From Dillenia suffruticosa (taxonomy: Eukaryota; Streptophyta; Magnoliopsida; Dilleniales; Dilleniaceae), in contig JAVTVX010000021.1 of assembly GCA_033439265.1 (NCBI GenBank), forward strand, positions 12,861,001 to 12,925,000: DNA of 64,000 nucleotides, written 5' to 3'. The first letter of the stretch is position 1. Each line of letters starts with the position of its first letter. Both the position numbers and the translations under genes were made by a program. The notes under the pieces were generated by a model. It was not told where the DNA came from, did not search any database, and saw nothing but the letters and a program-made list of their open reading frames with translations. Shown in pieces: positions 1-13,365 of this stretch.

Positions 1-1828
1 CTGGCATCATTTCTGGTTCACCAGTGTCTAAAATGGGCAGCACTCTTTTCATACACGTCCGTACAGCATAGGTTCAAAGCAGCGGCATGAATTACAATGA
101 TTTTTCATGAATTCTCTAATTCCTCAAATAATTGTGAAAGGATTCTGCTTTGTATCTTAGAAAGAGTAAGCGTGTCTGGAAAACTAAAAGGTTAACTTTG
201 GGCCCCGGTGGGTTTTTGGTGGTGGGGGGTTAGGCATTAACTGGAAGTTGAATATTCCAGTAGAAATATTTAGTTAAACACATAGTCATGCAAGATCAGA
301 ATGGGAATCTAGGTGGATGGATACAACACGATACGATACGGAGCCAGGTGTACGACGTATATAATCTATAAAATCCATTATATGTATAATTTTATATATT
401 TATTAATTCTATGTTACATATGATAATCTTTTTTTGATTTAAATTTGCGGCTTGGCCCCACCCTAAACAGCCCTACAAAATTGTGGTCAAAAGCTTGAGG
501 CCTGACTCAGTGAGATGGTACAGAGACCGAGAAGAAGTAGAAATAAAGCCAAAACTAAGAAAAGGATCCATTTCTCTAAACCCCAAATAGAGACAGGCAA
601 AAAAGAGAAGAGAAGAGAAGTGAAAAGGCTAGAGAAGAGAAGTTTCAAGAAAATTAAAGAAACAACTAGCCACGATCAAAAGCATCTTCTTTATTCGTCT
701 TCAGTCATGATTGAAGGTTTTTCTATCTATTCCTTTTTTCCTCTCTCTTCCACCCAAAATCTAAAAAAGAATCCAAGCTTTCTCTCTGTCCCGGATCCAG
801 CTTCTCCCACTAAAAACTGAAAATCAAATAAAGTTCCCACCCCTATCTAACCGCGTATCCAAAATGTATCCCGCAACTTAAAAACAGTAAAACAATCGCA
901 TACACGTCTTGGTAAATCCGATCCCTATCTGAGACATACCACAGCCCCGATGTGTGTCCAATGCCGGTACATGAAGGGTTTTGCAGTATTAATGCTTCCT
1001 AAATGGGATTGAAATGTAGCTAAATCCAAGTTGTCTTGGATATAATAAGAATTCACTTGGTGTTGCAAGTATTTGGAATGCAAGGCAATTAGATGTAATT
1101 CACACAATGACCAAATTAAATTGAGAACATGCGAAACAAATGCAATCCCATATGATATTACTGACTACAAATTCAACTAGAACAATGGAAAGAAAAAGGA
1201 AAAATGCTTGATGATTATAGTCAAATTAAATAAGTTCAAGAGAAATGTAAACAGCAAGAGGAACCCATTATCTAGCTATAAATTGGATTCATCAAATTAA
1301 AATGTTCTTATTATTCCTGTAATTGTTTAGTCCTAGTACTACTGCTGCGTGCCTTGTCAGTAGACCGGAGCATGAACACGAGCTCTGTCCTATAGGGAGA
1401 ATTAAGGTATAAAGCCAGGCCCATCCCAAATGTCAAACACAGGAATTAGGCCCAAGCCCCGCTTTAACAGAGGGCCAGGCTTGGCTTTCTAGCATATTTC
1501 AGGCTGAGCTTAGCTTAGCTTCGAAAGGGGAGGTCAAAATCCCTGGTCTAAAAATGTTAGCCAGGCAGTTTTTTAAAATTAAGGAAGTTCTGAATTATAT
1601 TTCTAATAATACCAAATGCATAGAATTTTCGTTTCATATGCATTATGATGCATTAGACTAAACTCTGCGTGCAGGACCAACTATATGTCATTAGTTTCAA
1701 ATCTGGACATAAATCAAGGCAGGCATTGATGCGGAACCAACAGTCAGAGTGGGTGTTTAAACATGTAGCACTTGGGAAAATTTTAGTAGGATACCAATTC
1801 AACCACCTCATCAAATCACCTAGGTTAC
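1..1828. other. 3' flank or terminal intron of the QWRF gene
   Basis: No exon is supported here on either strand. The QWRF gene on the minus strand still has an open splice donor at 1828, so at least one more coding exon is expected further left, either here or before position 1. I searched the minus strand for the usual C-terminal coiled-coil exon of the family and did not find it. The stretch is AT-rich and holds only short chance ORFs. Confidence 0.5.
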
Positions 1829-4800
1829 CTTTGTCAAAAGAGAACATATTGAGGATGCCATTGCCTGCATAATATCAACTGCCGAACACACAGCATCCTT
1901 CACACTTTGGATATCACCCTGTCAAAAGGAAAGGCAAAGGTTTTTAAGGCTCTCAGATGCCAACTTCTTGACATGCACCGACACAGATATTGTAAGGACA
2001 ATTTATGGAAGAGAAAATATATAGAGACACACCACTGCTCCTCCAATAACTGGAAGACGTAGAGTGCTAGCCTTCAAAGCCTCAGTTGCGTTTTGCAAAG
2101 AAGCAGAGTGCTCCCTGTCCAAAGCTGCCCACTCTTCCAAGCAGCTTATCTACGTAGACACAAGCACAATGGGCTTGATATACAGTAACGACAGGATGAG
2201 GAAGCATTGTTCAACAAGCAACAGATAAAATATAAACAACAATAAGTCATTTTAAATTTTTAATTAGGAAAAATGTTTTGTACCGGAAACTGGGTAGGGA
2301 AAAGGATTAATCATCAAATTGGTTTCCTCCTAAACTAGAACATGGCAAGGCCATGCCATGTCAGAGCCTCAGCAAGTAGTGTAAGTATCGTAAATTTTTC
2401 AAAAGAAAGTAAGCTTATCTATCTAAAAATAGAATAGAGAATGGATCAGAAAACATGCTTGATGGCAAGTAGAAAATACAGAAGACTCCCATCAGCTACC
2501 AGCTGCAGTAAAAAAGAGGTCTGGGTCTGAAATTGCGCAAAAGTGGCTGGCTTTGCAGCAACTGGCTGCAAGCTGGCATTTACTGACCGGCATTTAAAAG
2601 ACGCAGGAGAGTATTATAAACTATATAAGCTACACATGCATGATCCAAAACATGTAATGAGTATTATATTGAATGTAGCACCATAAATATCTTGTCAAAA
2701 TATAATGTGTATTAAGGAAAAAATAATTTACCAACTTAAGAAGCTTTTAGTCATGCAATGAAAATTCTGTCCAAGTTATCATTATCCTCATCTCTAGTTG
2801 TGGAAGTCAAGAAAATCACTTATGCTCCAAAAGAGTACTATGCGACTAAAATCTTAGTAAATTTATCTCTTTTCAACATTTTTTCTTTTTGCCCCTGCTT
2901 ATACTTCCTTATGGAGAATGTTTTATCCTCAATATTTTATCTCCACTTTGCCAAAGCACGTGTAAAATCTTACAATGAAAAAAAAAGAAAAAGAAAAATA
3001 AAACAATGTACAGCAACTAAAATAGGATATATCCTTGACCTGGTGATTGCTAGAGATGTCAAATACCAACTGCTAAAAGGGAAAAAGTAACAACCAAAGT
3101 AATCTTTCTTCCCCCTACATACGCTCTCTGCTGCTTTCACCAGTTTCATGTGTAATTTACAGGTCAATTGAAATTATTTCTTTTAAACGACACAATGACA
3201 AAGAAATATATTGAATAGCAAATTTAATGCAATAGAGAGTTTTGAGTCTTACTTGTCCCTTGAGGATGGAATTGAGCTTTGATCTTCGCCTCAATAATTG
3301 TAGCTTGATTCTTTTAGATGTAACAGAATCACGCAATTTCGAGATTGTTATCCATGCATTCCATAGATTTTTCTGCAAAAAGTTACATAGTTATAATAGG
3401 AGAAGTTATATATCCGATTGTAACAATGACCAGTATAGTATAGCATTAAACTCGTTAAAAACCTTTTGTAGTTAGGAGAATGACATTTAAGTAAAACCAA
3501 TCGAAAATAAGGGGCCATAAAAATATAGACCAACTCATAAGCATGAATTTGGTTAAGCTAGTTAGAACTTCAATAACCATGTCTATTCTACAATATAGTT
3601 ACCCAAGCACATGTAGTATAATTCTAACATGAGCCTGTTCACAACCAGGAGACAGAATCCAAATCAATGATAATATGTATATACATAAATATATATTATT
3701 TGGTCATGGGAAGCAATTTATTTGGTCATGAATACCAGATATAGAAAGCAACGATATCCAATATCAGATCTGGTTCTCCATTATATCAAATAATTAGAGA
3801 AGCAATTTATTTGGTCCTGGGAAGCCTCAAGACAAACCTCCATATAGTGTTTGGTCATTTTAAGAATGCATGTGATATCGAGATAAGCACCCCATTCAAG
3901 CATATGGTGGGACTTTGATAAGAAAGGTAGGATAGGCTCATTGAAGATATTAACTTGATTTGGCATATATATGTAGTATTGAAGTAGAAAGGAAGATAGG
4001 CGGGTTTTATCTGGAGTGATGGAGATAATTTAACCAAATTTTGCCCAACAATGAATAGTTGCAAATAAATTCCAAACAGCAAGGATCTCTAACTATCAAC
4101 TTCCCAGAATGATACACAGAACACCAGTTGTGGCCCTCTCTCTTTCCATGAATGCAGAGAAACTACGTTATTGTTTGAGAATGCATACATTTTTGTCAAG
4201 AATGGATGCTGGAAAATATAACACAACCAAACCATATTGTTTTTTATGCTCTCTCCAAATGAGACGGTGGTAATGTGGCTAAGGGCAGCATCTTTGCATA
4301 TAATGAAACTCATACACATTGAGATATAGTCTGACAATGTAAAGCCCTTGCATTTCTTTTCTTTTCCTTTTTCAGTTTCTGCAAATTATTACATACTAAA
4401 GATGTAAAAGCGTAACCAGAGCATTTTGTTTAAGGGCAACTAGAAATCTTTGAAATCCAGCTGTAGTTAAAAGGATAAAAATGGGACTGGAGACTAATTA
4501 AGGTCAGCGAGTTACCCTATTATAATCCAAATTGTGCAAGCCATCTTCATCACCGAAAATGCACTAAAATGACAGTCACTATAGTAACTGGGTTGACACA
4601 ATCTGGAACCACATTCATTCCTCTACCATTTCATCCATGCGGAAAATAAGTATATAGCCTTGAAGAAAATGAAAATAGCACCATGGTGATGGATTTTACA
4701 AGGATACATTGTCACTGCAATTAATAAGCCGGAGATTAGGCAACCAAAAGGTTATAAAATTGGTGTGCTCTTCTGCTCTAAGGACAAGAAGAAGTAGTTC

Positions 4801-6942
4801 AGTCCTCCAAAAGAATGGAAATTTTGAACTTCTTAAACTTTTGGTAAACAACAAAGCATAAATCTTAGGTGGAGACACTGGATACCAGATCATTATTTCT
4901 TATTCCTTATCTCCATTTGAATCCTCTGTCGAGAAAACATCCTTACACATTCTGTCAGGATGTTTCACTCGCAATGCACTTCATAGATTGGCTCACATGT
5001 GGGCTTTTGCATGGAATTGATTTCAGCAATTTCAAATGAAGATTTTATCCCAAAAAAAAAAGTATCAAACAAAAATATGAGGGCTTGAAGATTTTTCATT
5101 TAGAGATGCAAAAGACAAGGCAGATGAGTCATAGGCATAACACAAGGTAAACACCCTTAAAGATTTTTGATCCAGTGATTAAATCTTCACAAATGTTGCT
5201 CAACTGAATGATGAATCAAGATGAAAAATGCAGCAAATGTAACAATCACTAGCAAGTGATGAAACTAAATATTTCATACAAAGAAGGCCCCTGAGTAAAG
5301 ACGCTGGGTAGTTCAACAGGCAACCTCACACTCAATACATTTAATTAAGAATGATATAAAACCAGATTATACCATATATTTTTCTAGAACATAGCCATAT
5401 TCAGAGAGGAATGGAGTTAATGAGGAATAGAAAATGCTAGCAGGACTATAGAATTTGTATTACCTCTGCACCTAATCTCTGTAGCAACAGAGCTGCATCT
5501 GCCCTTGCATTTACAAACCTCCACTGCAAGTGCCGGTTATGCAGAAGTCTCAAGATGTGCGCATCAACAACACATTTATCTCCGGTCTTTCCTCTACCAA
5601 AATTAAGAGCAAAACTGAGAAATGAAGGTATACTGCTTGTGCTGCTCAATGACCCAGAAACTGAATTCCTTCTAGGAGCCGGACTAGCACTCCTTCTCAT
5701 TGGGGATGATGTGGATGATGACCAATGCTTACTTGGCGATGCAGGCCGAGTGGCAGCCCGACTAGGTGATGACATTGCCCGCAGAGACAAAGCTGGGGTA
5801 TCATTAGGGAATCTCTTCGATTGCCCAAGTTTTGATGGGACTATCAATTTCGAGCCTGGACTTGATGACAATGGTGAGGCTGGATCCTGCAAGTGTCTCA
5901 ACCGGCTGTTAGTCTCTTTCCAAAACCTTGCAGAGCCAACAATGCCACGAGGCTCACTTCGCCCACGAATAACCCCACCACTTTCCTGCACTCCTGAAGT
6001 GCTACCAGACGAAACACTGTCTGTATCTGATGCAGTTAGATCATAAGGCACAGAAGACTCATTAACAGAACTAGCATCCTGAGCAACCTGAATTGCCTTC
6101 AACAGCTCAGCACTACCCAAGTCAAGACTCAGTCTCCCATCAAAAGAAGCCCTTTGACTGTCATCAATCATCGAATGCTGCAAACTCCGACCACTCACAT
6201 TACCTGATCCAACCACATTCCTCTTCTCCGCACTACAATCCAAGCTCCTTGACAACGGATTCACCTGCCTGGACCTCCCTGGCCACCTATGCTGATCACC
6301 TGGCTTTGAATTCTCCACAAGATCTCCAGTCCCAGCATCACTCTTCCCTCTCAGTGGTGTCACCCCACGCCTCCTCTCTGGCGTCCCCTTCCTCACATTG
6401 CTCAAATTCGGCGAAGCCGGAGCCTCCTTTGCCTTACTAATAGGTAGTGAGAAGGCCTCTCCTTGAAATGACACGGACAAACTCCTTGTAGAAATCACAA
6501 GCAGCTTAGTAGCTGCTGAAACTTCACCACCCACATTGCCGGTTCTTGACTCGGGCAATGGCGTGGTGGGCCGGCCCGTATCGGGCCGCCGCCGACCCAC
6601 AGACTGGGCCCGCGGGCCACTGGGCAATTGGGTCGATGTGGGTGCTTGTAAATTGGCTAAATTTGTTCCTCTTGAAACTAATGGAGATGGGTATCTTCTA
6701 GATAATGTAGATGCAGATGTTGATGAAGTCGAAATTGAAGATGAAGATGAAGTGGAAGAAGAAGAAGACATGAACCTAGAAGAGACTTGTCTTGATTTGG
6801 ATCTTCTTGAAATTGTTGTTGTGGTTGTTCCATTGTCTTTCTCTGAAGGCAAAAGTGGTGGTCTTTGCTGTTGTTGGTCTTGTTGTGGTGAAGAGGGTCT
6901 GGGGTTTTGAGTCTTGTCGCTTGAAATCTCAGCCACCATCAT
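1829..6942 (-). CDS. QWRF-motif microtubule-associated protein (augmin subunit 8 / SCO3-like), 3' end missing
   Basis: Four exons are readable on the minus strand: 6942-5464, 3372-3253, 2149-2033 and 1918-1829, all phase 0, each with GT-AG borders. Together they give 602 residues without a stop. Exon 1 encodes a long basic, Ser/Pro/Arg-rich disordered region. It ends with the family signature LLHNRHLQWRFVNARADAAL, with QWRF at residues 473-476. Exons 2-4 encode the conserved helical part (KNLWNAWITISKLRDS, CLEEWAALDREHSASL, TEALKASTLRLPV, SVKDAVCSAVDIMQAMASS). Family members such as QWRF2, SCO3 and EDE1 bind microtubules, and the EDE1 branch serves as a plant augmin subunit. Known proteins are about 640-660 residues, so roughly one exon is missing. 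Two adjacent ATG codons open the frame; the first is used. The poly-Ser tract near the N-terminus is low complexity. Confidence 0.92.
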
Positions 6943-7240
6943 CAGACTTCACTTACATTTCCTCATAAGAACATTGGATTTGGAACAATTCCCAGAATTT
7001 ATTTTCCATACCCAAATCGTGAAAAAGTGAAAAGATTTAAGAAATTGCCGAGGAGAAAATGTAAACCCCACGGTGGGTTTGTCTTTGATTCAGCATTCTC
7101 ACACTCCGGAGGGAGAGAGAGTAGGAGAGTATTCGTGCGCGTGTGGGGGGAGGGAGGGAGAGAGACAGAGTGTAGTGATTTTGGTAGAAGAGATTTTTTT
7201 TGTTGGGGGGGGGGTTTCATATAATGTGCAATGGTCTTAG
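6943..7240 (-). promoter_or_regulatory. Leader and promoter-proximal region of the QWRF gene
   Basis: This is the 5' side of the QWRF gene. On the plus strand it holds a GA-rich stretch (7109-7170) and a G run (7205-7216), which read as CT-rich and C-rich in the sense of the gene. CT-rich leaders are common in plant genes. The transcription start and TATA box are not assigned. Confidence 0.4.
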
Positions 7241-10200
7241 TTTTCATGGATCTTATGTTATGGACAACGTAATGCATTAACCAAAATTTCATTTTCTTGG
7301 GCCAAGTTTTATTTAATGATATTCCTTCCTTTTTATGTGACTAATGTCCGTTTGGCGGGATTTTTTTTCAATTTATTTTCTCGTAAAGTAAAAATTAATT
7401 ACTTTTAAAAAAAAGTTAAAAATTCTTTGATTTTTTTTACTTCAAAATAAATTAGTTAATTTCTTTTTTATTTTTTTATTCTTGAAATAAAGTTAAAATT
7501 TAAAAATTAATGGATATATTTAAATTTTTGTATTATTTAAATAAGAATATAAATGAAATAAAAAAATATAAATTTTTTAAAAAGTTGGAATATTAAAAAA
7601 AGAGAGAAGTAAAAGTTTTTGAAATAAAGTTAAAAGTTAAAAATATAAATTTTTTCATGAAAAAGAAATAAAACTCTTTTTTCAAAAGTTTTTAAAAAAT
7701 TCTGTTTAATAGGATTTCTAGAGAAAAAAATTAAAAAAAAAAATTCTATCAAATCGAAGCTAAGCTTTCATCTTTATTATAAATCTAATATAAATTTAAT
7801 TTGAGCCCAGTGAATTTCAAAGAACTATGGTAATAAGGCCTTGCAATCAGCTGTGAACATCAAGAATCATTGATTGTACTTGGCTTGACAAGCCTCTCCA
7901 TTATATTTCCTCAATTATTTTGTTTCGATTCTCAAGTTTAATAAAGATCATCCTTTACCCCCGAAAAAAAAAAAGAATTTGAAAGAATTATCAATTTTAA
8001 TAATGATCTTATGGATTCAATAAATAAAATTAGTTTAATTTTGTGTGTGTTATTTGTCATTGTCTAGCAAAATATATGGGATTGTGGATCTCTTTCTAAC
8101 TAAAAAATCCAAACCCGTGATTGTACTAAGAGCCTAATTAGGGTTTTTTTTTTTTTTTTTTTTTTCAAATATGAATCATCGCCATGAGATGATCTTCCTT
8201 TCACATAAATCTTATACCTTTAGTATACACTTGGAAGGAGAGGAAAATGGGCAAAATATTACTCCTCTTAATTTTCACTCTCCCCTTAAATATATTTGAC
8301 AAACCATTTTCCCTTGTGAGACTTAACACAGTGTGACATGTAGTTTTGAAAATGAAATAAAAGTTACCCTAATTGGAAGAAGGTAGCATAAGAGGGAAAG
8401 GCCAAAAAAAAAAAAAAAAAAAAAGGTACAATATGGTAAAACTTATTTCAAATAAATAAATTAAGCTTTATGGTACAAATTACTTCTTATTACAAAGATT
8501 TGATCTTTTTATATATCATTTGGCATAGAATAATACATGTATGCCATCTTTCCTTTTCACTCGTAACATTTCATAAAAATGTAGTCTAGATTATGCAATT
8601 TAATTAGAAGCAAAGGTGAGAGTTAATGAAAGATGAGGGAATGAAAATGAGATTTGACCGAACGTTTACAAATTTCTAAGTTCAACCATTTTTTGTTCTC
8701 GGGTAAGTGAACCACCACGCTTGAGACTATTGTCCTTTTCTAGTGAGACCAAAGTTTACCCCCAAAAGCCTAATGGATGATATTTTTCATGCCAATAACA
8801 TTCGTCGGGGTTTTGATGATAAGATTATTAGATTTTTTAATTAATATCTCGATTTTAAAATTTGAAATAAGGCAAACTACGTATCTCCATCCCCCGAATG
8901 GGGACCTCTAACAGATCAAATTAAATGAATTTAGATAAAATTTTAAATATGATAGAGAGACGTCCCAAACCGAAAAAAAAAAATAACATTATTCGTAACA
9001 ATAACATGCAAGCACCGCCAAGAGAAAAAGCACATGACCAAAAAATGATTTTTAAAAAAAGAAAAGAAAAAAGAAAGCCTCATATTAATTAAATTAAAAT
9101 TGGACCAAACCCACGAATTGATGACCATAACCCTTTTCTTGTTTGACACACCCATCTACCCCCATAATAGAGAGAGATTGTTCAACCAAGAGAAAAAAAA
9201 AAAAAAAAAAACAGAGAGAGAAAGATTACCCGAACATAAGAGAGACAATTAAGAGGGCTAAAGCCTCCATTAAAGGGAGCTTCTTGAAGCAAAAGTAGTC
9301 ATCTTCATTTCATTTGGCACGGTGACAATTGCAAGGGAGCATAAAAGAAAGCCAAGAGACCAAATAAAGAGACAACATTTGCTTTATTGTGGGATGTTTG
9401 TAAGCTAAGTTATATAGCCAACACCATCCCAAATACTTTTGTTTTCTATTATACAAAACAAAATTTGTTTTTTTTAGGATATGCCATCTTATTCCTTCCC
9501 TCTATATTTCTATGTATCCCCCAAACAAGCAATTCTTCTTGTCACTTTTTGTCTCTCCACGTTGCCTACTATACCAAAACACAAAATATCAAGCCTTTTA
9601 ATGTTATCAATTCGTAAAATAGAGTTAATTGGCTATGGTATAGTTTATATGGCACGTTATCATGGGAAAATTTTTTTAAGAAAAATTACTTCAAATACGG
9701 TCTGTATTTTCCCTTTCGAAATAAATTTCTAACTTAAATTTAAATTGTTATTAACCCTTCTGATTTCTCATTGCATTAAAATACAAAGGATAGGGCTACT
9801 CTATATGTCATGATAGTTGATATTATTTCGCTTATAATAATTTTGTTATTGAATCGGTTTCGATAAAATTTATGTTAATTTTGAAAATTAATATCATTTC
9901 AAGAATAATTATTGATCATTTGTAAAAGTAAAAAATTTATCTTATGAATTTTAGACCGAAAGCTTGACTTCAAAATTTTATTAGAGTGCTTAAAATATCT
10001 TATTTTATAAGAGTGATCGATGGGGGTTCTGGCCCCAATTTTTGTAAGAGAAATTGTCACACGTCCCCTTGCCGACACTTGAAGAGAGAGAGAGAGAGAA
10101 AGAGAGGGAGAGAGAGTAACGAGCAAGATATTGGTAGTAGTGTTATGATCATCACTCAGAAAATTTTGAGAATACGCCCCTGATTTACAGTAGTACGACG

Positions 10201-11052
10201 TATCCAAATGAATATTTTCAAATCTGCGGTACTTCATTTTCACCAACGTTAGGACTTGGCATGGGACGGACCTGCACTAATAATAGATGGCAGATAACGT
10301 ACTAGAAAAGTATCTTCAAGGACGAACAAGACTGAAAAATGCAATAAATTTACAAATTGGAAATGAAAATTGACCTATTGTAAATGATTTATTCTCCGCA
10401 CATCAATTTTTACGGACTTCTTCCTAGTGTCATAATGGTTCATAATTTATTATAAACAAAATATTTAATTTGTATATATACTTAAATTACATAAATAGAC
10501 ATATTAGTTAACATATCTTAAATATAACTTTTTTGAACGGTCAGAATTCAAGTTTTAAGTTCGTAGGAAATAATTTAATATTCAGAACCCTCTCTTTTAA
10601 TTTGATGATTTCAGTTTTGAATCTCTGTATAATAATAAAAAAAAAATTCAAGTTTTAACATTAAATTTGGTTTATTTTATGATTGTTCAGAGAAAAGTTA
10701 TTTGGGTATATATACATAAATTGAAATTTGCATATCATGGTAAGCAATCCATCATGATGTATGATGTATACAAAATGTATATATATACACACAGGACATC
10801 ATAATGGAGTAAAATGAACATGGTAGTACTAGGTTTTGAGTAATTAGGTTGTATTCTAGCCCATTTCATTAATTAATGAAAAGTACGAGACGAGACGTGG
10901 TACCGATGGAAAATATCAATATGGTTGGGCCATTGCTATAGTTACTTGGTGATGGTAGTGGGATGATTTATTTGAAGCCATGTGACTCGAGCCACACTCG
11001 TGATGTAATTGGTTTTAAAGGGACTGTAACCTGGTAGCATATTTTTTTGGGT

Positions 11053-11131
<79 letters not shown>

Positions 11132-13365
11132 ACCTTAATTATTTTGTTTTTAATAAAATGAGAATAGAATCTTAAATTACGAAAAAAAATTATGATTATT
11201 AGACTATTTCCTTAAAACCATATAATCTTAATTATGTGATCATAATATAACTACGTGTGTGCGCGCGCGCGTATATTTCCCAAAATTCCCATCACTTGGA
11301 TAATTTTCCCAAAAAAAGGAGATAATGTCATCATAGGAACTCCAACGTGGTATTTAGAAAATTGTAACTTAATTATGAGATCATCATAGGGACTTCAAGT
11401 GGAATTCAGAAAAAAAAAATGTAACCTTAGTTATAAGATTGGCATAGTGATATAAGCTGAACTTAGAGCTTAGATCAGCATATCATTGTGAAAATAGTTT
11501 TGAGTTCGAAAGTTTACAACAATATTGATATTTGAAAAATTATTTGTATTTTTTTATATATAAAAAAAAGTTCGAATTTAATAACTCTAAAAATTCATAA
11601 TATACAAACTCTAAATTGTGCTAGCCTAATAGAAAATCTTATGCACTCTTCTAGAGAAATTTGATCATTAATAGCTTTGGAGGAATCAAAATGCTTTGCG
11701 CTTAATCATATGACTTGAATAAACTGTAATGGCCGCTCTATTCTTTGTACTTTGTAAACCTGCACAGTTCCAGGGCTTAAGCCAAATGACGTACGGACCA
11801 GAAGATCACTTTACTTAAGATAATTGTGGCAGGGGACATGGAACAACTACCAATGAATTTATGAACCGAAACAAAGAGGGGTGTCACTGATGATACGACC
11901 ATGACAACTCTCTGTCAAAAAATACTCCATTCTGAGGAATGTCCCACTTTTTTAATTTTTATTTTTTTAAAAAAATTGAATCCAGAGGACTGTAATTCTT
12001 AAATAAATGAGAAGAAAAAGAAAATACTATGGCTTCAGTGAAGAGCCAACTTGGTAGGTAACTATGAATTATTGCACTTTCTCCCTACCCCAGTTTTTGT
12101 TTCTTCTTCTATCTTCTAGTTGTTGGGGTCTATCTCTCTATCTCTCTCTCTCTCTCTCTATTAGGGGAAAGTCCAGACCCTACACTTCTCACCTTATACA
12201 TTTTTAGTTTCAAAGGTCTGCCTTGCTGACACACATGTTTTTCCTCATTACAGTGAAACATGAAATTGATGGTGTGAATCAGGGTTTCTTAGCCTGATTC
12301 TTTTTTTTTCTTTGGGAGGGGTTAAATTTAGAAGATGCCCTCATCACAGTGGGTTCGAGTGTCCACTTAAAGGTCCATTTTAGGCACATACACATTTATT
12401 CGGATTCCAGAGGATGTTTTGTTTTCAATGTGACAGTTGAGAAGGAAAGCAAACTGTCTTTGTTTCCCCCAAAATTTCTAATGACCTATACCCACCCAAA
12501 ATTCTTGAAGGTTGTAGCACTCAGAGAAAGAATGAGCAACCTAGTGATAATTCAAGAATGAAAAAGTCTGGAGAAGATTATACAGGGATGGTCCCTGACC
12601 TAGACTTCAGCTTTTGCAACTCAAAAAGGAAGGATAGAGACCACCAGGGTAGCCAACCCTGCCAATTGCTAAGAAACTAATACTTCGAAAGACCAACGGT
12701 GTCATGCTCACTTTGAGAGTGCAAAGAATCCCATACGCAACAGCCGCCAGGGAAATATGACCTAGCATGAATTCATCCCCACCATATGCAATAGCTCAAA
12801 GGGGGCACGTGTAGGACCAGAGTCAAGAAAATGGCCATGACAATGCCGTACGTAGGACTTTAACTTACAACTTACCTGGCAACGTACACTGTTACCACTG
12901 GGCTGTCACACGTAGTGAAAAGCTTAATGTGATATATCATGTCTCACAAAGATGTGTAACTAAAAGAAATTCCCATGCATAAATCTCACACAAATATGCA
13001 ATCAAGAAGAGGCAAGCAATGCTCATGTTGATGACATTGTACTTCCCAAATTTCAGTGCCATGCATAAGTCAGGCGCAATCAGTTAACATGCTCTACTAA
13101 GAAGAATACAAATGGAAAAAAACAAAAAATAAACAGTGGAAGTCCTAGAAAATGAGCACATTGTCATATGATATGAAGCATACAAAATGTCTCAAACTTC
13201 AGATAGTACCAGAAACGTAATCAGTCAATTTGAAACTCTCCCATGCTGATCAGCTAAACTAACAAACAGTTTTCAGTTTGGACTTTTCGGTTTGAGTTAC
13301 AGAGCTAAATTACTCATAAGATGTTAGATCATCTCCCAGTTGGAAATCTATGTTGTGTGAAGCTT
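7241..13365. other. Long AT-rich intergenic spacer
   Basis: No gene could be supported over about 6 kb. The region is dominated by A/T homopolymer runs (for example 8144-8165 and 8404-8424), one long (AC)n tract near 11.1 kb, a short (GA)n tract at 10085-10115 and a (CT)n tract at 12131-12160. Short ORFs on both strands lack splice partners and family motifs. The part at 11.7-13.3 kb is less AT-rich and could hold an old repeat or a non-coding transcript, but nothing in it is recognisable. Confidence 0.6.
11054..11125. repeat. (AC)n dinucleotide microsatellite, about 36 units
   Basis: This is an uninterrupted AC repeat of about 72 bp followed by a short AT run. A second alternating purine-pyrimidine stretch (GTGTGTGCGCGCGCGC) lies at 11255-11271. 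A small minus-strand ORF that reads as alternating Cys-Val is only a translation of this repeat. Confidence 0.97.

Noticed and set aside
5555-6910. Three long plus-strand ORFs inside the QWRF exon
   Set aside because: Shadows of the Ser/Arg-rich coding sequence on the other strand.
10942-11124. ORF of alternating Cys and Val
   Set aside because: Translation of the (AC)n microsatellite.
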